From: Paenibacillus nasutitermitis
GTDB taxonomy: Bacteria > Bacillota > Bacilli > Paenibacillales > Paenibacillaceae
Direction: 5' to 3'
Length of the DNA stretch: 64,000 bases
NCBI RefSeq assembly: GCF_014641075.1
Contig: NZ_BMHP01000006.1
Location: 186,001-250,000, forward strand
Both the position numbers and the translations under genes were made by a program. The notes beneath the pieces were generated by a model. It saw nothing but the letters and a program-made list of their open reading frames with translations. It was not told the origin of the DNA and did not search any database. Position 1 is the first letter of the stretch. Each line of letters starts with the position of its first letter. This document shows positions 16,344 through 24,293 of the stretch, piece after piece.

Positions 16344-17486
16344 TCATACCTCCTGCTCCGCTTGCTTCGCGGCGGCGGCTTCCTCCATGCCAAGACGATA
16401 CTCATAATTCTGCTCGCAAAGCTTCAGAAGGTCGAGCTTGATTCCCCGCTTGGGCAAAGTGATGCGCAGGGGGCCGCTGCCTGCAGAGCGCAGCTGCGCC
16501 TGCACCATCTTGGGATCGCCGATCCGGTTCACAATCAGCTCTCCCGGACGCTCCGCCCGGTAATGCTGAAGCAGGAATCTGTCATAATTCCAGTTCCCCG
16601 CTTCCTGCTTCAGCGTGTACATCCGGAAATCCCGCAGCATCCCCTCCTGCACCTTGGCGATCAGCACGCGGCTCTCACCGAAATAGACCACATCCTGATC
16701 GTCCACTCCTTCGCGGTCGACAATCTGTTTCTCAGGCAGCTTCTCCAGAATACGGATATGCCGTAGTATATTGTCCGCTTTCTCGAATTCCAGTCTATCG
16801 GCATACTGCTCCATTCTCCCGTACATGGCAGCAAGCAGCTTCTCCCCCCCGTTCACAAGCAGTGCCGCCGCTTGACTGGCACTTTGCCGGTAATCCTCTT
16901 CGGAGATATAACCTTCGCAAACGCCGCTGCACCTGCCGATATGAAAGAGCAGGCACGCTCTGCGAGGCAGCGCTTCGCAGGTCCGCAGCCGGAAGTGATC
17001 CGTTACGAATTCAAGCACCGCGTTGCGGAATCGGGAGCTGTAGTATGGACCAAACCGGTGTCCGGCACCACTGTCTTTGCCGGTTGCAGGCCGCTGAGCG
17101 GCCAAACCGCGTTGAGATTGCGGGCGCCGGTCACGATAGCAGACTTCGAGGCGGGGGAGCTTCTCCATTGTCAGCTGGAGATAAGCGTATCCGCTGTTGT
17201 CTTTTTTTAAAGCGCGGTTATAGGGAGGTTTATGAATTTTAATCAGATTATTTTCAAGAATAAGGCTCTCGGATTCATTATTGACCAGGATGACTTCAAT
17301 CGCAGCGATATTTTCTACAAGCTGGACCAAGCGTTTACGCGAATGTTTTCCCTGAAAATAGGACCGGAGCCGGCTGCGCAGACTTTTGGATTTGCCGACG
17401 TACAAAATATTTCCTTCGCAATCCTTCATCAAATAACAGCCCGGCCGCTCCGGATAATCCTGCGCTTTAAATATAAATCGGTTCAC
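16344..17486 (-). CDS. UvrC N-terminal-half / Cho-like GIY-YIG nuclease
   Basis: The protein is 380 residues, against about 600 for UvrC. It has the GIY-YIG nuclease (GCYLMKDCEGNILYVGKSKS, arginines of LRSRLRSYF, metal-binding Glu in SLILENNLI), the cysteine cluster CEALPRRACLLFHIGRCSGVC, and a UVR helix pair (MEQYADRLEFEKADNILRH). It then stops where UvrC would begin its RNase H and helix-hairpin-helix domains. It can be expected to make only the 3' incision, as Cho does in Escherichia coli. The GTG at 17486 is preferred over 17522 because GGAGGAGGGT stands 4 bases upstream. Confidence 0.82.
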   Translation of the reverse strand: MNRFIFKAQDYPERPGCYLMKDCEGNILYVGKSKSLRSRLRSYFQGKHSRKRLVQLVENIAAIEVILVNNESESLILENNLIKIHKPPYNRALKKDNSGYAYLQLTMEKLPRLEVCYRDRRPQSQRGLAAQRPATGKDSGAGHRFGPYYSSRFRNAVLEFVTDHFRLRTCEALPRRACLLFHIGRCSGVCEGYISEEDYRQSASQAAALLVNGGEKLLAAMYGRMEQYADRLEFEKADNILRHIRILEKLPEKQIVDREGVDDQDVVYFGESRVLIAKVQEGMLRDFRMYTLKQEAGNWNYDRFLLQHYRAERPGELIVNRIGDPKMVQAQLRSAGSGPLRITLPKRGIKLDLLKLCEQNYEYRLGMEEAAAAKQAEQEV

Positions 17487-17772
17487 TTCTACCCTCCTCC
17501 TTATGTTCCTGGCGGGTGGCATATCTATTGGAACGTTCGTTCGCTTTTATTGTACATGCTAAAGCTGATATTTTCCAGAGGTTGCCCAGGCAGACAGCGA
17601 AAAGGTCCCCTTTCATTGAGCAGAAGCTGGTTGAACCATCAGCATGTGGCCAGGCGGAAATGTTACAATTGATAAGAAACAACAAGTACGAATGGGGGCC
17701 TGCGCCTGATGGCTTCTGCTTGGATATACGATCGTGACAGGAATTCGGGCTTGGCTTGGGAGGGAGAAAACT

Positions 17773-18342
17773 ATGGCAGATCTGAAAGAAGAGGATATCA
17801 TCCGGCTGGTTCGGGAAGATGAATGGATGATGGGTATACTGGCGACGGTCAAAAAACTTGCCCTCCCCGACTGGTGGGTATGCGCAGGCTTTGTCCGATC
17901 TAAAATATGGGACATCCGGCATGGTTACGAGGAAAGAACGCCACTTCCCGATGTGGATGTGATTTATTATGATTCCTCACAGGTCGGCGAGGAGTTGGAG
18001 AAAGAATGGGAGAAACGCTTGCGATCGATACAACCCGCCGTTCCCTGGTCGGTCAAAAACCAGGTACGCATGCATCGGGTTAACGGCATTTCATCTTACT
18101 CCTCTTCCGCTGATGCCATCTCCAAATTCCCGGAGACCGCGTCAGCTCTGGGTCTCAACTTGTCGGATGACAACAGGATTCTGCTGTGTGCCCCATGGGG
18201 CGTTGCAGACGCCGTCAACGGGATCGTCCGACCGACTCCTTTTTTTCGGGAAACTCCGGAAAGGTTAGCCGTGTACAGAAGCCGTCTGATCCAAAAAAAC
18301 TGGAGCCGGCAGTGGGGTCAAATTACCGTTGAGCGTGATTGA
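17773..18342 (+). CDS. Nucleotidyltransferase-fold (DUF925) protein
   Basis: The 189-residue protein matches the DUF925/NTP_transf_6 family. Features are WVCAGFVRSKIWDIRHG (a G-x-x-R pocket), TPLPDVDVIYYD with the paired aspartates of the polymerase-beta nucleotidyltransferase fold, a KNQVRMH strand, and a C-terminal NGIVRPTPFF loop. The substrate is unknown. AGGGAG (17761-17766) precedes the ATG at 17773; the GTG at 17734 lacks such a site. The gene is divergent from the UvrC-like gene, with about 290 bases between their starts. Confidence 0.82.
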   Translation: MADLKEEDIIRLVREDEWMMGILATVKKLALPDWWVCAGFVRSKIWDIRHGYEERTPLPDVDVIYYDSSQVGEELEKEWEKRLRSIQPAVPWSVKNQVRMHRVNGISSYSSSADAISKFPETASALGLNLSDDNRILLCAPWGVADAVNGIVRPTPFFRETPERLAVYRSRLIQKNWSRQWGQITVERD

Positions 18343-18633
18343 ACACCAAGAAGAAGCGGCAGATGCTGTTGGCTGCAAAGCAAGCTTCTTCCTATAAGCA
18401 ACTTAAAGGTGAAAACTGATATTTCTTTATATTTTGGCTATGATAAAATGTAATGTTGATATTTGATATACACAAACAGTTGTTCTATAATTAGAGGTAT
18501 AATGATAGTGGGAAGCAAGAACTTATATACTTTATGCAATATGCTGGCCGCCTCTTGTCTCTTTACTGTAAATGAGACAACACCAGTCTTCGCGAAACAT
18601 CTTTTTCTTTCTAAACGAATGGGAGGTTTTTTT

Positions 18634-18996
18634 GTGGATGAAACCATAATCATTGCTTGTGAAGAACGTCTTCGGTCAGCAATGCTATCCAGCAATGTAG
18701 AAGTGTTAGATGAACTGATTGCTGACGACCTTATCTTCGTTAATCAGTTCGGACAAATTTTATCAAAAGAAATTGATCTTGAAGCCCACCGTTCAGGAAA
18801 CTTGAAAATTACTGAAATTGATATTTTGGACCAAAGAATTAGACTCTTTGATATGTTAGCCGTAACCGTTACACGAGTGACTTTAACTGGTATATTCGGA
18901 ACTCCATTTGAAGGCGAGTTCTGTTACACTCGTGTTTGGGAGTGTCGTATCGGGAAATGGAAAATTGTCTCAGGTCATTGTAGTTCCGTAGCGTGA
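18634..18996 (+). CDS. NTF2-like / DUF4440 protein
   Basis: The 120-residue protein has the SnoaL/DUF4440 pattern: helix IIACEERLRSAMLSSN, then LDELIADDLIFVNQFGQ, later VTRVTLTGIFGTPFEGEFCYTRVWE and GKWKIVSGHCS. Such cone-shaped domains bind small ligands or act as isomerases; the specific role is unknown. The GTG at 18634, with GGGAGG at 18621-18626, is preferred over the ATG at 18619, which overlaps that site. The gene and the ~200 bases upstream are clearly more AT-rich than their neighbours, a sign of separate origin. Confidence 0.75.
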   Translation: MDETIIIACEERLRSAMLSSNVEVLDELIADDLIFVNQFGQILSKEIDLEAHRSGNLKITEIDILDQRIRLFDMLAVTVTRVTLTGIFGTPFEGEFCYTRVWECRIGKWKIVSGHCSSVA

Positions 18997-19060
18997 TGCT
19001 CCAGTCATTGCCCTTCACAGGCAATTATAACAAGCTCCCTCGATAAACAATAGTTAAATT

Positions 19061-19082
19061 AACCGCCTTTCAGTGGGTGGTT
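19061..19082 (+). terminator. Intrinsic terminator
   Basis: AACCGCC (19061-19067) pairs with GGTGGTT (19076-19082, one G-U pair), followed by TTCTTTTT. It ends the DUF4440 transcript. Confidence 0.7.
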
Positions 19083-19610
19083 TTCTTTTTAATCAAAAAT
19101 CAACAATAAACGAAAACAGAGCCTATATTTTAGAAAAACGGTTGATGGCGTCCTGTACGTTCAAATTCGTCCAGCCCCTGGGTGTCGCACTCTTGCCGCC
19201 CAACAGACAATGCTTGCAAGGACGCGGGGCGACTCCCGTTTCAGACGATTTTCGGGCTTTATGGCGATTTTGGGTTCGGCGAGAACGTATCATGAAGCCC
19301 GGACTTGCTAATAAAAACCATTAATTTTGTGAACATGCCCGGGCCGTCTGGAAAGCGGATCGAGTAGCAGCCTCAAGCCGTTATACAAGGTTGGAAATTA
19401 CTCATGAAACGGCATGCTGGTGAGAAAGCCCGAGCCCTTATCGCTCTTGCTAGCCGTTCTGTGGGTTCTCTTGAAGCAACTTCTCGAGCGGCTGTGGTGT
19501 CCGTCAGCACCCCAATCGGTGTGTCTTGGGGGAGCTGCAGATCGAGAAAACTAATAAATCTATCCTGTTATAAAAGGCGCGAGGCTGCGTAAAGGCACCC
19601 GAGAACTAAA
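19083..19610. other. Unexplained intergenic DNA, about 530 bases
   Basis: No frame here has a ribosome binding site plus a recognisable family. On the minus strand several stretches read like protein but are interrupted by stops, for example around 19230-19560. This would suit a decayed gene or mobile element remnant. No terminal repeats or transposase motifs were found by eye. Confidence 0.4.
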
Positions 19611-19651
19611 ATGAGAACAAGGCAGCGGTTAACCCGCTGCCTTGTTCTCAT
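19611..19651 (-). terminator. Strong terminator of the DEAD-box helicase gene
   Basis: An 18-bp perfect inverted repeat (19611-19628 with 19634-19651) with a 5-base loop lies 7 bases after the helicase stop, followed on the minus strand by TTTTAG. Confidence 0.85.
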
Positions 19652-19658
19652 GCTTATA

Positions 19659-21524
19659 TTACCGCGACTTGTTGCGGTTCGGACGACCCGAACCGGGAGC
19701 ATTCGCGTTGCCGCTCCGGGGTTTATGGCCTCCGGCCGGCTTGGCTTTGCCGCCGCGGGCGGAAGGTCCGCCCGCTTTGGAACGGCTCCGCTGCGGAGCC
19801 TCCGCCTGCTGACGCAAGCGTGGAAACTGCGGAGCTCCGGCACGCTCGCCGAATTCACTCCCGCGGGCTGCGCCTGCGCCGTGCGCTTCGCGGCCCTCGC
19901 CGCTGCGCCGGCCACTGCCCGGCCGCGCTTCACTCCCGCGGGCTGCGCCTGCGCCGTGCGCTTCGCGGCCCTCGCCGCTGCGCCGGCCGCTGCCAGGCCG
20001 CGCTTCACTCCCGCGGGCTGCGCCTGCGCCGTACGCTTCGCGGCCTTCGCCGCTGCGCCGGCCACCGCCCGGCCGCGCTTCGCTCCCGCGGGCTGCGCCT
20101 GCTCTGGCCCCTTTAGCGGCACGTCCTGCCGCGTCCGGCCTTCCGCCGCTGCGGCCTGCTCCGCCAGCGGTGCGCCCTGCGCCCCACTCGAACGTCTCGC
20201 CGCCCGTGCCTGCGCTGCGTCCGCCCGAGCGTCCGCGCCCGCGCGAATCGCTGCGGTCAGGCGCAGCAGCCTGCCTGCCCCCGGAGCGCCCTCGGGAAGC
20301 GGGCTTGCGCTCTCTTGCATCCCGATCGTTGCGGCGTCCGCCAGACCGGCCTGCGCCCTGCCGATCCGGTTTTACTTCGGAGGCCTCCGCGTGCAGTCCA
20401 ACGCCGCTGCCGCGTTCGCGTTCCAGCTTTTGATTGATGCCATGCTCGATTGCAGCCATCTCTATCCGGTCATTGGGCACGACAAGCGTAATGGCCAGGC
20501 CTTCGCCGCCCGCCCGCGCCGTTCGGCCAATCCGGTGAATATAACTGTCCACATCCTGGGGAACGTCATAATTGAATACATGCGTAACGCCTTCCACATC
20601 AAGCCCGCGGGCCGCCACATCAGTAGCCACCAGAAACTGGAGCTTCGCATCGCGGAAACGTTTCATCACCTGCTCACGCTTGGCCTGCGACAAATCGCCA
20701 TGCAGCTCGTCGCTGACATATCCAAGCTCCTGCAGCCCTTCATTAAGCGCCTTCGCCCGGCGCTTCGTACGGCAGAAGATGACGCCCAGATAGGGCCTGT
20801 GCTCTTCGAGCAGACGAACCAGCGTCGACTGCTTATTGCGGTCCGACGTCTCCACCACCAGCTGGCGGATCCCCTTAACTGTCACCTTTGGAGCTTTGAC
20901 GGTTATATCTTTGGGCTCCAGCATAATTCTTGAAGCCAGCGACCGCACATTGCCCGGCATCGTAGCGGAGAACAGCATCGTCTGTTTGCGGTATGGCAGC
21001 TTCGTCATAATCTCTTCTACTTCATTCAGGAAACCCAGATGCAGCATTTGATCCGCTTCATCCAATACGAACATTTTTACCGAAGCCAGCGAAATCGTCT
21101 CGCGGCGTATATGATCCAGCAGCCTGCCAGGCGTCGCCACAATCATGTGAACAGCACGCTTGAGCTTGCGCATCTGCGCTTCCACATCCTGTCCGCCGTA
21201 GACGGCAAGCACGCTGAATTCCGTCTTGGAAGCAAGCCAGCGCTTGAGTTCGTTCGTAATCTGCAGCGCAAGCTCGCGCGTCGGTGTCAGAATCAGCCCT
21301 TGCAGCTCGTCCTTCTCCGGTCTGATCTTCTCCAGCATAGGCAGCAAAAAAGCGAGCGTCTTCCCCGTACCCGTCTGCGCCTGGCAAATGACATCGCTCC
21401 CGCTCATAATCACAGGGATAGCTGCCTCCTGAATCGGGGTAGCTTGCTGAATCCCGCCTTGGTGCAGAGCTGCAGCCCGCTCCGTTGCAATACCTAATTC
21501 TTCAAAACCTGCCAATACATCCAC
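19659..21524 (-). CDS. DEAD-box RNA helicase with repetitive Gly/Arg-rich tail
   Basis: The first ~380 residues are a DEAD-box core in CshA style: Q motif (IQQATPIQEAAIP), AQTGTGKT, PTRELALQ, TPGRLLDH, DEAD, SAT, then ATDVAARGLD and HRIGRTARAG. It unwinds RNA with ATP during ribosome assembly, RNA decay or cold growth. The tail of about 240 residues is disordered, rich in Gly, Arg, Ala and Ser, and contains a 25-residue tandem repeat (GSEARPGSGRRSGEGREAH core). The tail should bind RNA non-specifically and might drive condensate formation, which is inference. No dedicated RNA-recognition domain is present. The gene is monocistronic with a strong terminator. Confidence 0.9.
   Translation of the reverse strand: MDVLAGFEELGIATERAAALHQGGIQQATPIQEAAIPVIMSGSDVICQAQTGTGKTLAFLLPMLEKIRPEKDELQGLILTPTRELALQITNELKRWLASKTEFSVLAVYGGQDVEAQMRKLKRAVHMIVATPGRLLDHIRRETISLASVKMFVLDEADQMLHLGFLNEVEEIMTKLPYRKQTMLFSATMPGNVRSLASRIMLEPKDITVKAPKVTVKGIRQLVVETSDRNKQSTLVRLLEEHRPYLGVIFCRTKRRAKALNEGLQELGYVSDELHGDLSQAKREQVMKRFRDAKLQFLVATDVAARGLDVEGVTHVFNYDVPQDVDSYIHRIGRTARAGGEGLAITLVVPNDRIEMAAIEHGINQKLERERGSGVGLHAEASEVKPDRQGAGRSGGRRNDRDARERKPASRGRSGGRQAAAPDRSDSRGRGRSGGRSAGTGGETFEWGAGRTAGGAGRSGGRPDAAGRAAKGARAGAARGSEARPGGGRRSGEGREAYGAGAARGSEARPGSGRRSGEGREAHGAGAARGSEARPGSGRRSGEGREAHGAGAARGSEFGERAGAPQFPRLRQQAEAPQRSRSKAGGPSARGGKAKPAGGHKPRSGNANAPGSGRPNRNKSR
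19856..20105 (-). repeat. 75-bp in-frame tandem repeat in the helicase tail
   Basis: Units begin at 19856, 19931, 20006 and 20081 (the fourth is partial), each exactly 75 bases apart and nearly identical. They encode 25-residue repeats. Because the unit is a multiple of three, copy number can change without breaking the gene. The region is extremely GC-rich. Confidence 0.9.
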
Positions 21525-21663
21525 CTCATTTTATCAATAAACCTTACGTCTCGAATGCTTTTACGCAACCGTCTTCACCTATCGTACCACATTAATGCTC
21601 CCGGCATGTACCGAAACTTACCACGGGAAGAACCCCTGTCAGCTCCCATGAGGACCGGGTTGG

Positions 21664-22755
21664 CTACCCGCTTGGACTGAATCGCTTTTTTATCCGCGCC
21701 CCTATATAGATCAAGATCGGAAAGAGGAGGAAACCGGTTATAATATAGAGCGTTCCTGCAGTGGAAACAAATCGGGCCAGGGTCTGAAAATCCGGCAGGG
21801 ACCAAAAGGACATGATCAGCACCAGCAGTCCCAGCGGGACCACTATGGCTTTGTGATTGCTAAGTCCCAGCGTCTGTGCAGTGCTTAGCGTCAGGGCATA
21901 TAGAAAGACGCTGATTTTGATAAAGGCTCCGAATACCCAGACCAGCAGCACCATAACCTCCACATGTTCCAGGAAATCCGACAGACTGATATAACGGGCC
22001 GCCATAAAAACAGAATAGCTGTAGATGGCGGCGGCATCTGATTGCAGCATCAGAACCGACAAATTCGTCAGGCACATGACCACCCCGACGACAGTGATGG
22101 ACACCAGCCCCCATTTCATTATTTTTTTGTCATCCTTGACCTGGGGCAGGATGTAGACAATCAGAAACATTTGGCAAAACCAGCCGTCCACTACAAGCGA
22201 ACCTTTCAGAATCGGCGGCAGACCATTCTCGAAGACCGGCAGCACATTGGACGGATCAAAGCTTGGCATAGAGAGCAGCAGGGCCAGCAGCAGAAAAAAT
22301 AATATGAACGGCGTGAACAATTGCGCACACCGGGCAAGGACTTCTATGCCTGCTTTCAGCACCCATATGCTCAGCAGCATCATGCTTCCGCTAATCATAA
22401 TCATCGGCGTCTTGACAAAAAAGTTGCTCACGATAAAATCTCCATAATCATGGATGACGATAGATAGAATATGCAGCTGAAACAAAACAAACAGGATGCC
22501 GCAAATTTTGCCCGGCGTTTTGCCCAGCACCCACTCCAGCAACCCCGTGAAAGTGCCCCATGGCGAGATACGGTACAGGCGAATCACCAACCAAATGAGG
22601 AAATAGCCCACCAGCGAGCTTACAATCGGCGTCATCCACATATCCCTTCCGGCCAGCTTCGTGGTGATGGAAGGCATAAGCAGAACAGAGGAAGCCAGTA
22701 CAGCCTGATTCATCATAATTGCTGCCTGAAAGGCAGATATTTTACCTTGGTCCAT
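21664..22755 (-). CDS. Spore germination permease, GerAB family
   Basis: The 363-residue protein has about ten TM segments in the GerAB/amino-acid-permease arrangement (APC fold). It starts with GKISAFQAAIMMNQAVLASSVLLMP and ends in a basic tail. GerAB subunits form the germinant-binding part of the receptor in the spore inner membrane. It is the last gene of the A-C-2TM-B operon and lies 89 bases after the small two-TM gene. Germinant specificity cannot be predicted from the sequence. Confidence 0.9.
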   Translation of the reverse strand: MDQGKISAFQAAIMMNQAVLASSVLLMPSITTKLAGRDMWMTPIVSSLVGYFLIWLVIRLYRISPWGTFTGLLEWVLGKTPGKICGILFVLFQLHILSIVIHDYGDFIVSNFFVKTPMIMISGSMMLLSIWVLKAGIEVLARCAQLFTPFILFFLLLALLLSMPSFDPSNVLPVFENGLPPILKGSLVVDGWFCQMFLIVYILPQVKDDKKIMKWGLVSITVVGVVMCLTNLSVLMLQSDAAAIYSYSVFMAARYISLSDFLEHVEVMVLLVWVFGAFIKISVFLYALTLSTAQTLGLSNHKAIVVPLGLLVLIMSFWSLPDFQTLARFVSTAGTLYIITGFLLFPILIYIGARIKKRFSPSG

Positions 22756-22844
22756 GGTACACCTCCAATCCCAGCCTTGCTAATAACACGAAACGCTTCA
22801 TAACGGCAGCCGCATTCTGCACTTCATCAGTCGGCAACCGCTCC

Positions 22845-23069
22845 CTAAGGGTCCAGTATGCTGGAAAAAGGCTTGTAAAGAGCGGTAATCCACTCGGTCG
22901 GCCCGGGTAGATCGGCACGGACAAGAATGGCTATGGACAGTATCAGCCCGCAGCCGCCTATCATGCAATAAACGATGGACTCGCGTTTGCCGGACAATAG
23001 CGATTTCCGGTCCAGAACATACAGCAGCACACTGAGCATCCAATAGATCAAGACCATGATCATAACCAT
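22845..23069 (-). CDS. Two-TM small germination-receptor accessory protein (D-subunit type)
   Basis: The 74-residue protein has two hydrophobic helices (about 2-19 and 34-50) and a short soluble tail PGPTEWITALYKPFSS. Small two-TM 'D' proteins are encoded in many gerA-type operons of Bacillales and modulate receptor function. Its start overlaps the gerAC stop by one base (TAATG), a sign of translational coupling. Length, topology and position fit the 2TM/GerD-subunit class, not the unrelated GerD lipoprotein. Confidence 0.75.
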   Translation of the reverse strand: MVMIMVLIYWMLSVLLYVLDRKSLLSGKRESIVYCMIGGCGLILSIAILVRADLPGPTEWITALYKPFSSILDP

Positions 23070-24286
23070 TATTTGGCCTCCTTCGATTTCAGTGGATCGA
23101 TATTCTGACTGACGATTCCAGTATGAACAATTCGGACATTAATATCGGTCTTGATATTCACCTCGTGGAATACCTGCTCCCAATTCTTCTTCGCCTGCTT
23201 CCACTGTTTCGGATAATGTTTTCGAAAGGCTTTTCCGATGCCAAGCACGTCCGCCTTCATATTTTTTTGAACTTGCGCAAGCGCCCGGTCAACCCGGCTG
23301 CGGATCAGTTCATTGGCTCCCCGGTTGACAAGCAGCATGTCCTGCGGATTCATCAGATCCAGCGAGGTCGTATTCTGCAGAACATCTCCCATTCCGGAAA
23401 TAGACAGGACGACATGCCATTTGCCTTTCTCGTCAATATGGGGATGGACGGTCGTCCGGCTGCTGGTCAGATCAACGGATACTGTTCCTTCTACTTCCTT
23501 GGGGGTCAGCGTGATAACCGATGCCTTAATCCGGTTGGTCAGCCAGAATACGCCCCGCGAGATATCATTATCCACACTTCCTATCATCTTGCCGTGTTTA
23601 AATATGCTGAGCCCAGAAAAATAAGGCTTATTCGTCTTATGCATATGTAGCTTATCCGATATCTCGTCCCCCGAAAGTACAGAAGGAAGAAAAAAAGTTT
23701 GTTCCGGCGTCTCCAGCATGTCCTGAACAATGTTCCGGAGATCGACCTCCGTGCTAACCTGTGTTTTGGAAAGCTCGCTAAGCGCCTCCATGGAACTGCG
23801 TTCAAGCCGCGGGATCAATTGCATAATATCAAACGCCTTGCCCTCCGTGACGTAAACATCTGTTCTTTCACGCATTTGAACAAAACGGAGGATGAAATCC
23901 AAATCTTCCTTGATGCCCGCCTCCGCCCGTTTTTTGCCAAATACAAATACATCGCTATGCCCCCAGAACAGTTTGCGGGAAAGCCGCTCCTGAAGATGGG
24001 AGAGCGCATCTGCCAATGAAACGCCATCGGCTGTCGTGACCATCGTCTGCGCGCCAGACGTATTGAGTGCGCCCGGCTCCCCTGAGGAGCTGGCACCGCT
24101 GCCGCTAGTCGGAACGTAAACCTGGACCGTCAGTTCAACCATGCCTTTCTCACCCGCATCTGCGCCGGCAGCCAGCACGATTGCCATATCGTTAATTTCC
24201 GTCCTGTCCCAGCAGCCGGAAGTCAGAGAGAGACAGATTGAGACCGCGATCGTAAGGAGCGGCAGTCGGATGGCTTTTCTTCTCAT
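23069..24286 (-). CDS. Germination lipoprotein, Ger(x)C family
   Basis: The 405-residue protein has a lipoprotein signal with lipobox LTSGC, followed by WDRTEINDMAIVLAAGAD, the hallmark start of Ger(x)C proteins. The three-domain body ends with the conserved KHYPKQWKQAKKNWEQVF helix. It anchors to the outer face of the spore inner membrane and completes the A/B/C receptor. It lies 7 bases after the gerAA-type stop and overlaps the next small gene by one base. Confidence 0.92.
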   Translation of the reverse strand: MRRKAIRLPLLTIAVSICLSLTSGCWDRTEINDMAIVLAAGADAGEKGMVELTVQVYVPTSGSGASSSGEPGALNTSGAQTMVTTADGVSLADALSHLQERLSRKLFWGHSDVFVFGKKRAEAGIKEDLDFILRFVQMRERTDVYVTEGKAFDIMQLIPRLERSSMEALSELSKTQVSTEVDLRNIVQDMLETPEQTFFLPSVLSGDEISDKLHMHKTNKPYFSGLSIFKHGKMIGSVDNDISRGVFWLTNRIKASVITLTPKEVEGTVSVDLTSSRTTVHPHIDEKGKWHVVLSISGMGDVLQNTTSLDLMNPQDMLLVNRGANELIRSRVDRALAQVQKNMKADVLGIGKAFRKHYPKQWKQAKKNWEQVFHEVNIKTDINVRIVHTGIVSQNIDPLKSKEAK

Positions 24287-24293
24287 CTTCCCT

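Noticed and set aside
19856..20105. Regular repeats considered as a CRISPR array
   Set aside because: Units are contiguous with no unique spacers, are multiples of three and lie in frame in the helicase gene.
19611..20933. 440-codon plus-strand open frame opposite the helicase gene
   Set aside because: It is antisense to the DEAD-box gene, exists because the repeat region is extremely GC-rich, has no ribosome binding site and starts inside the terminator.
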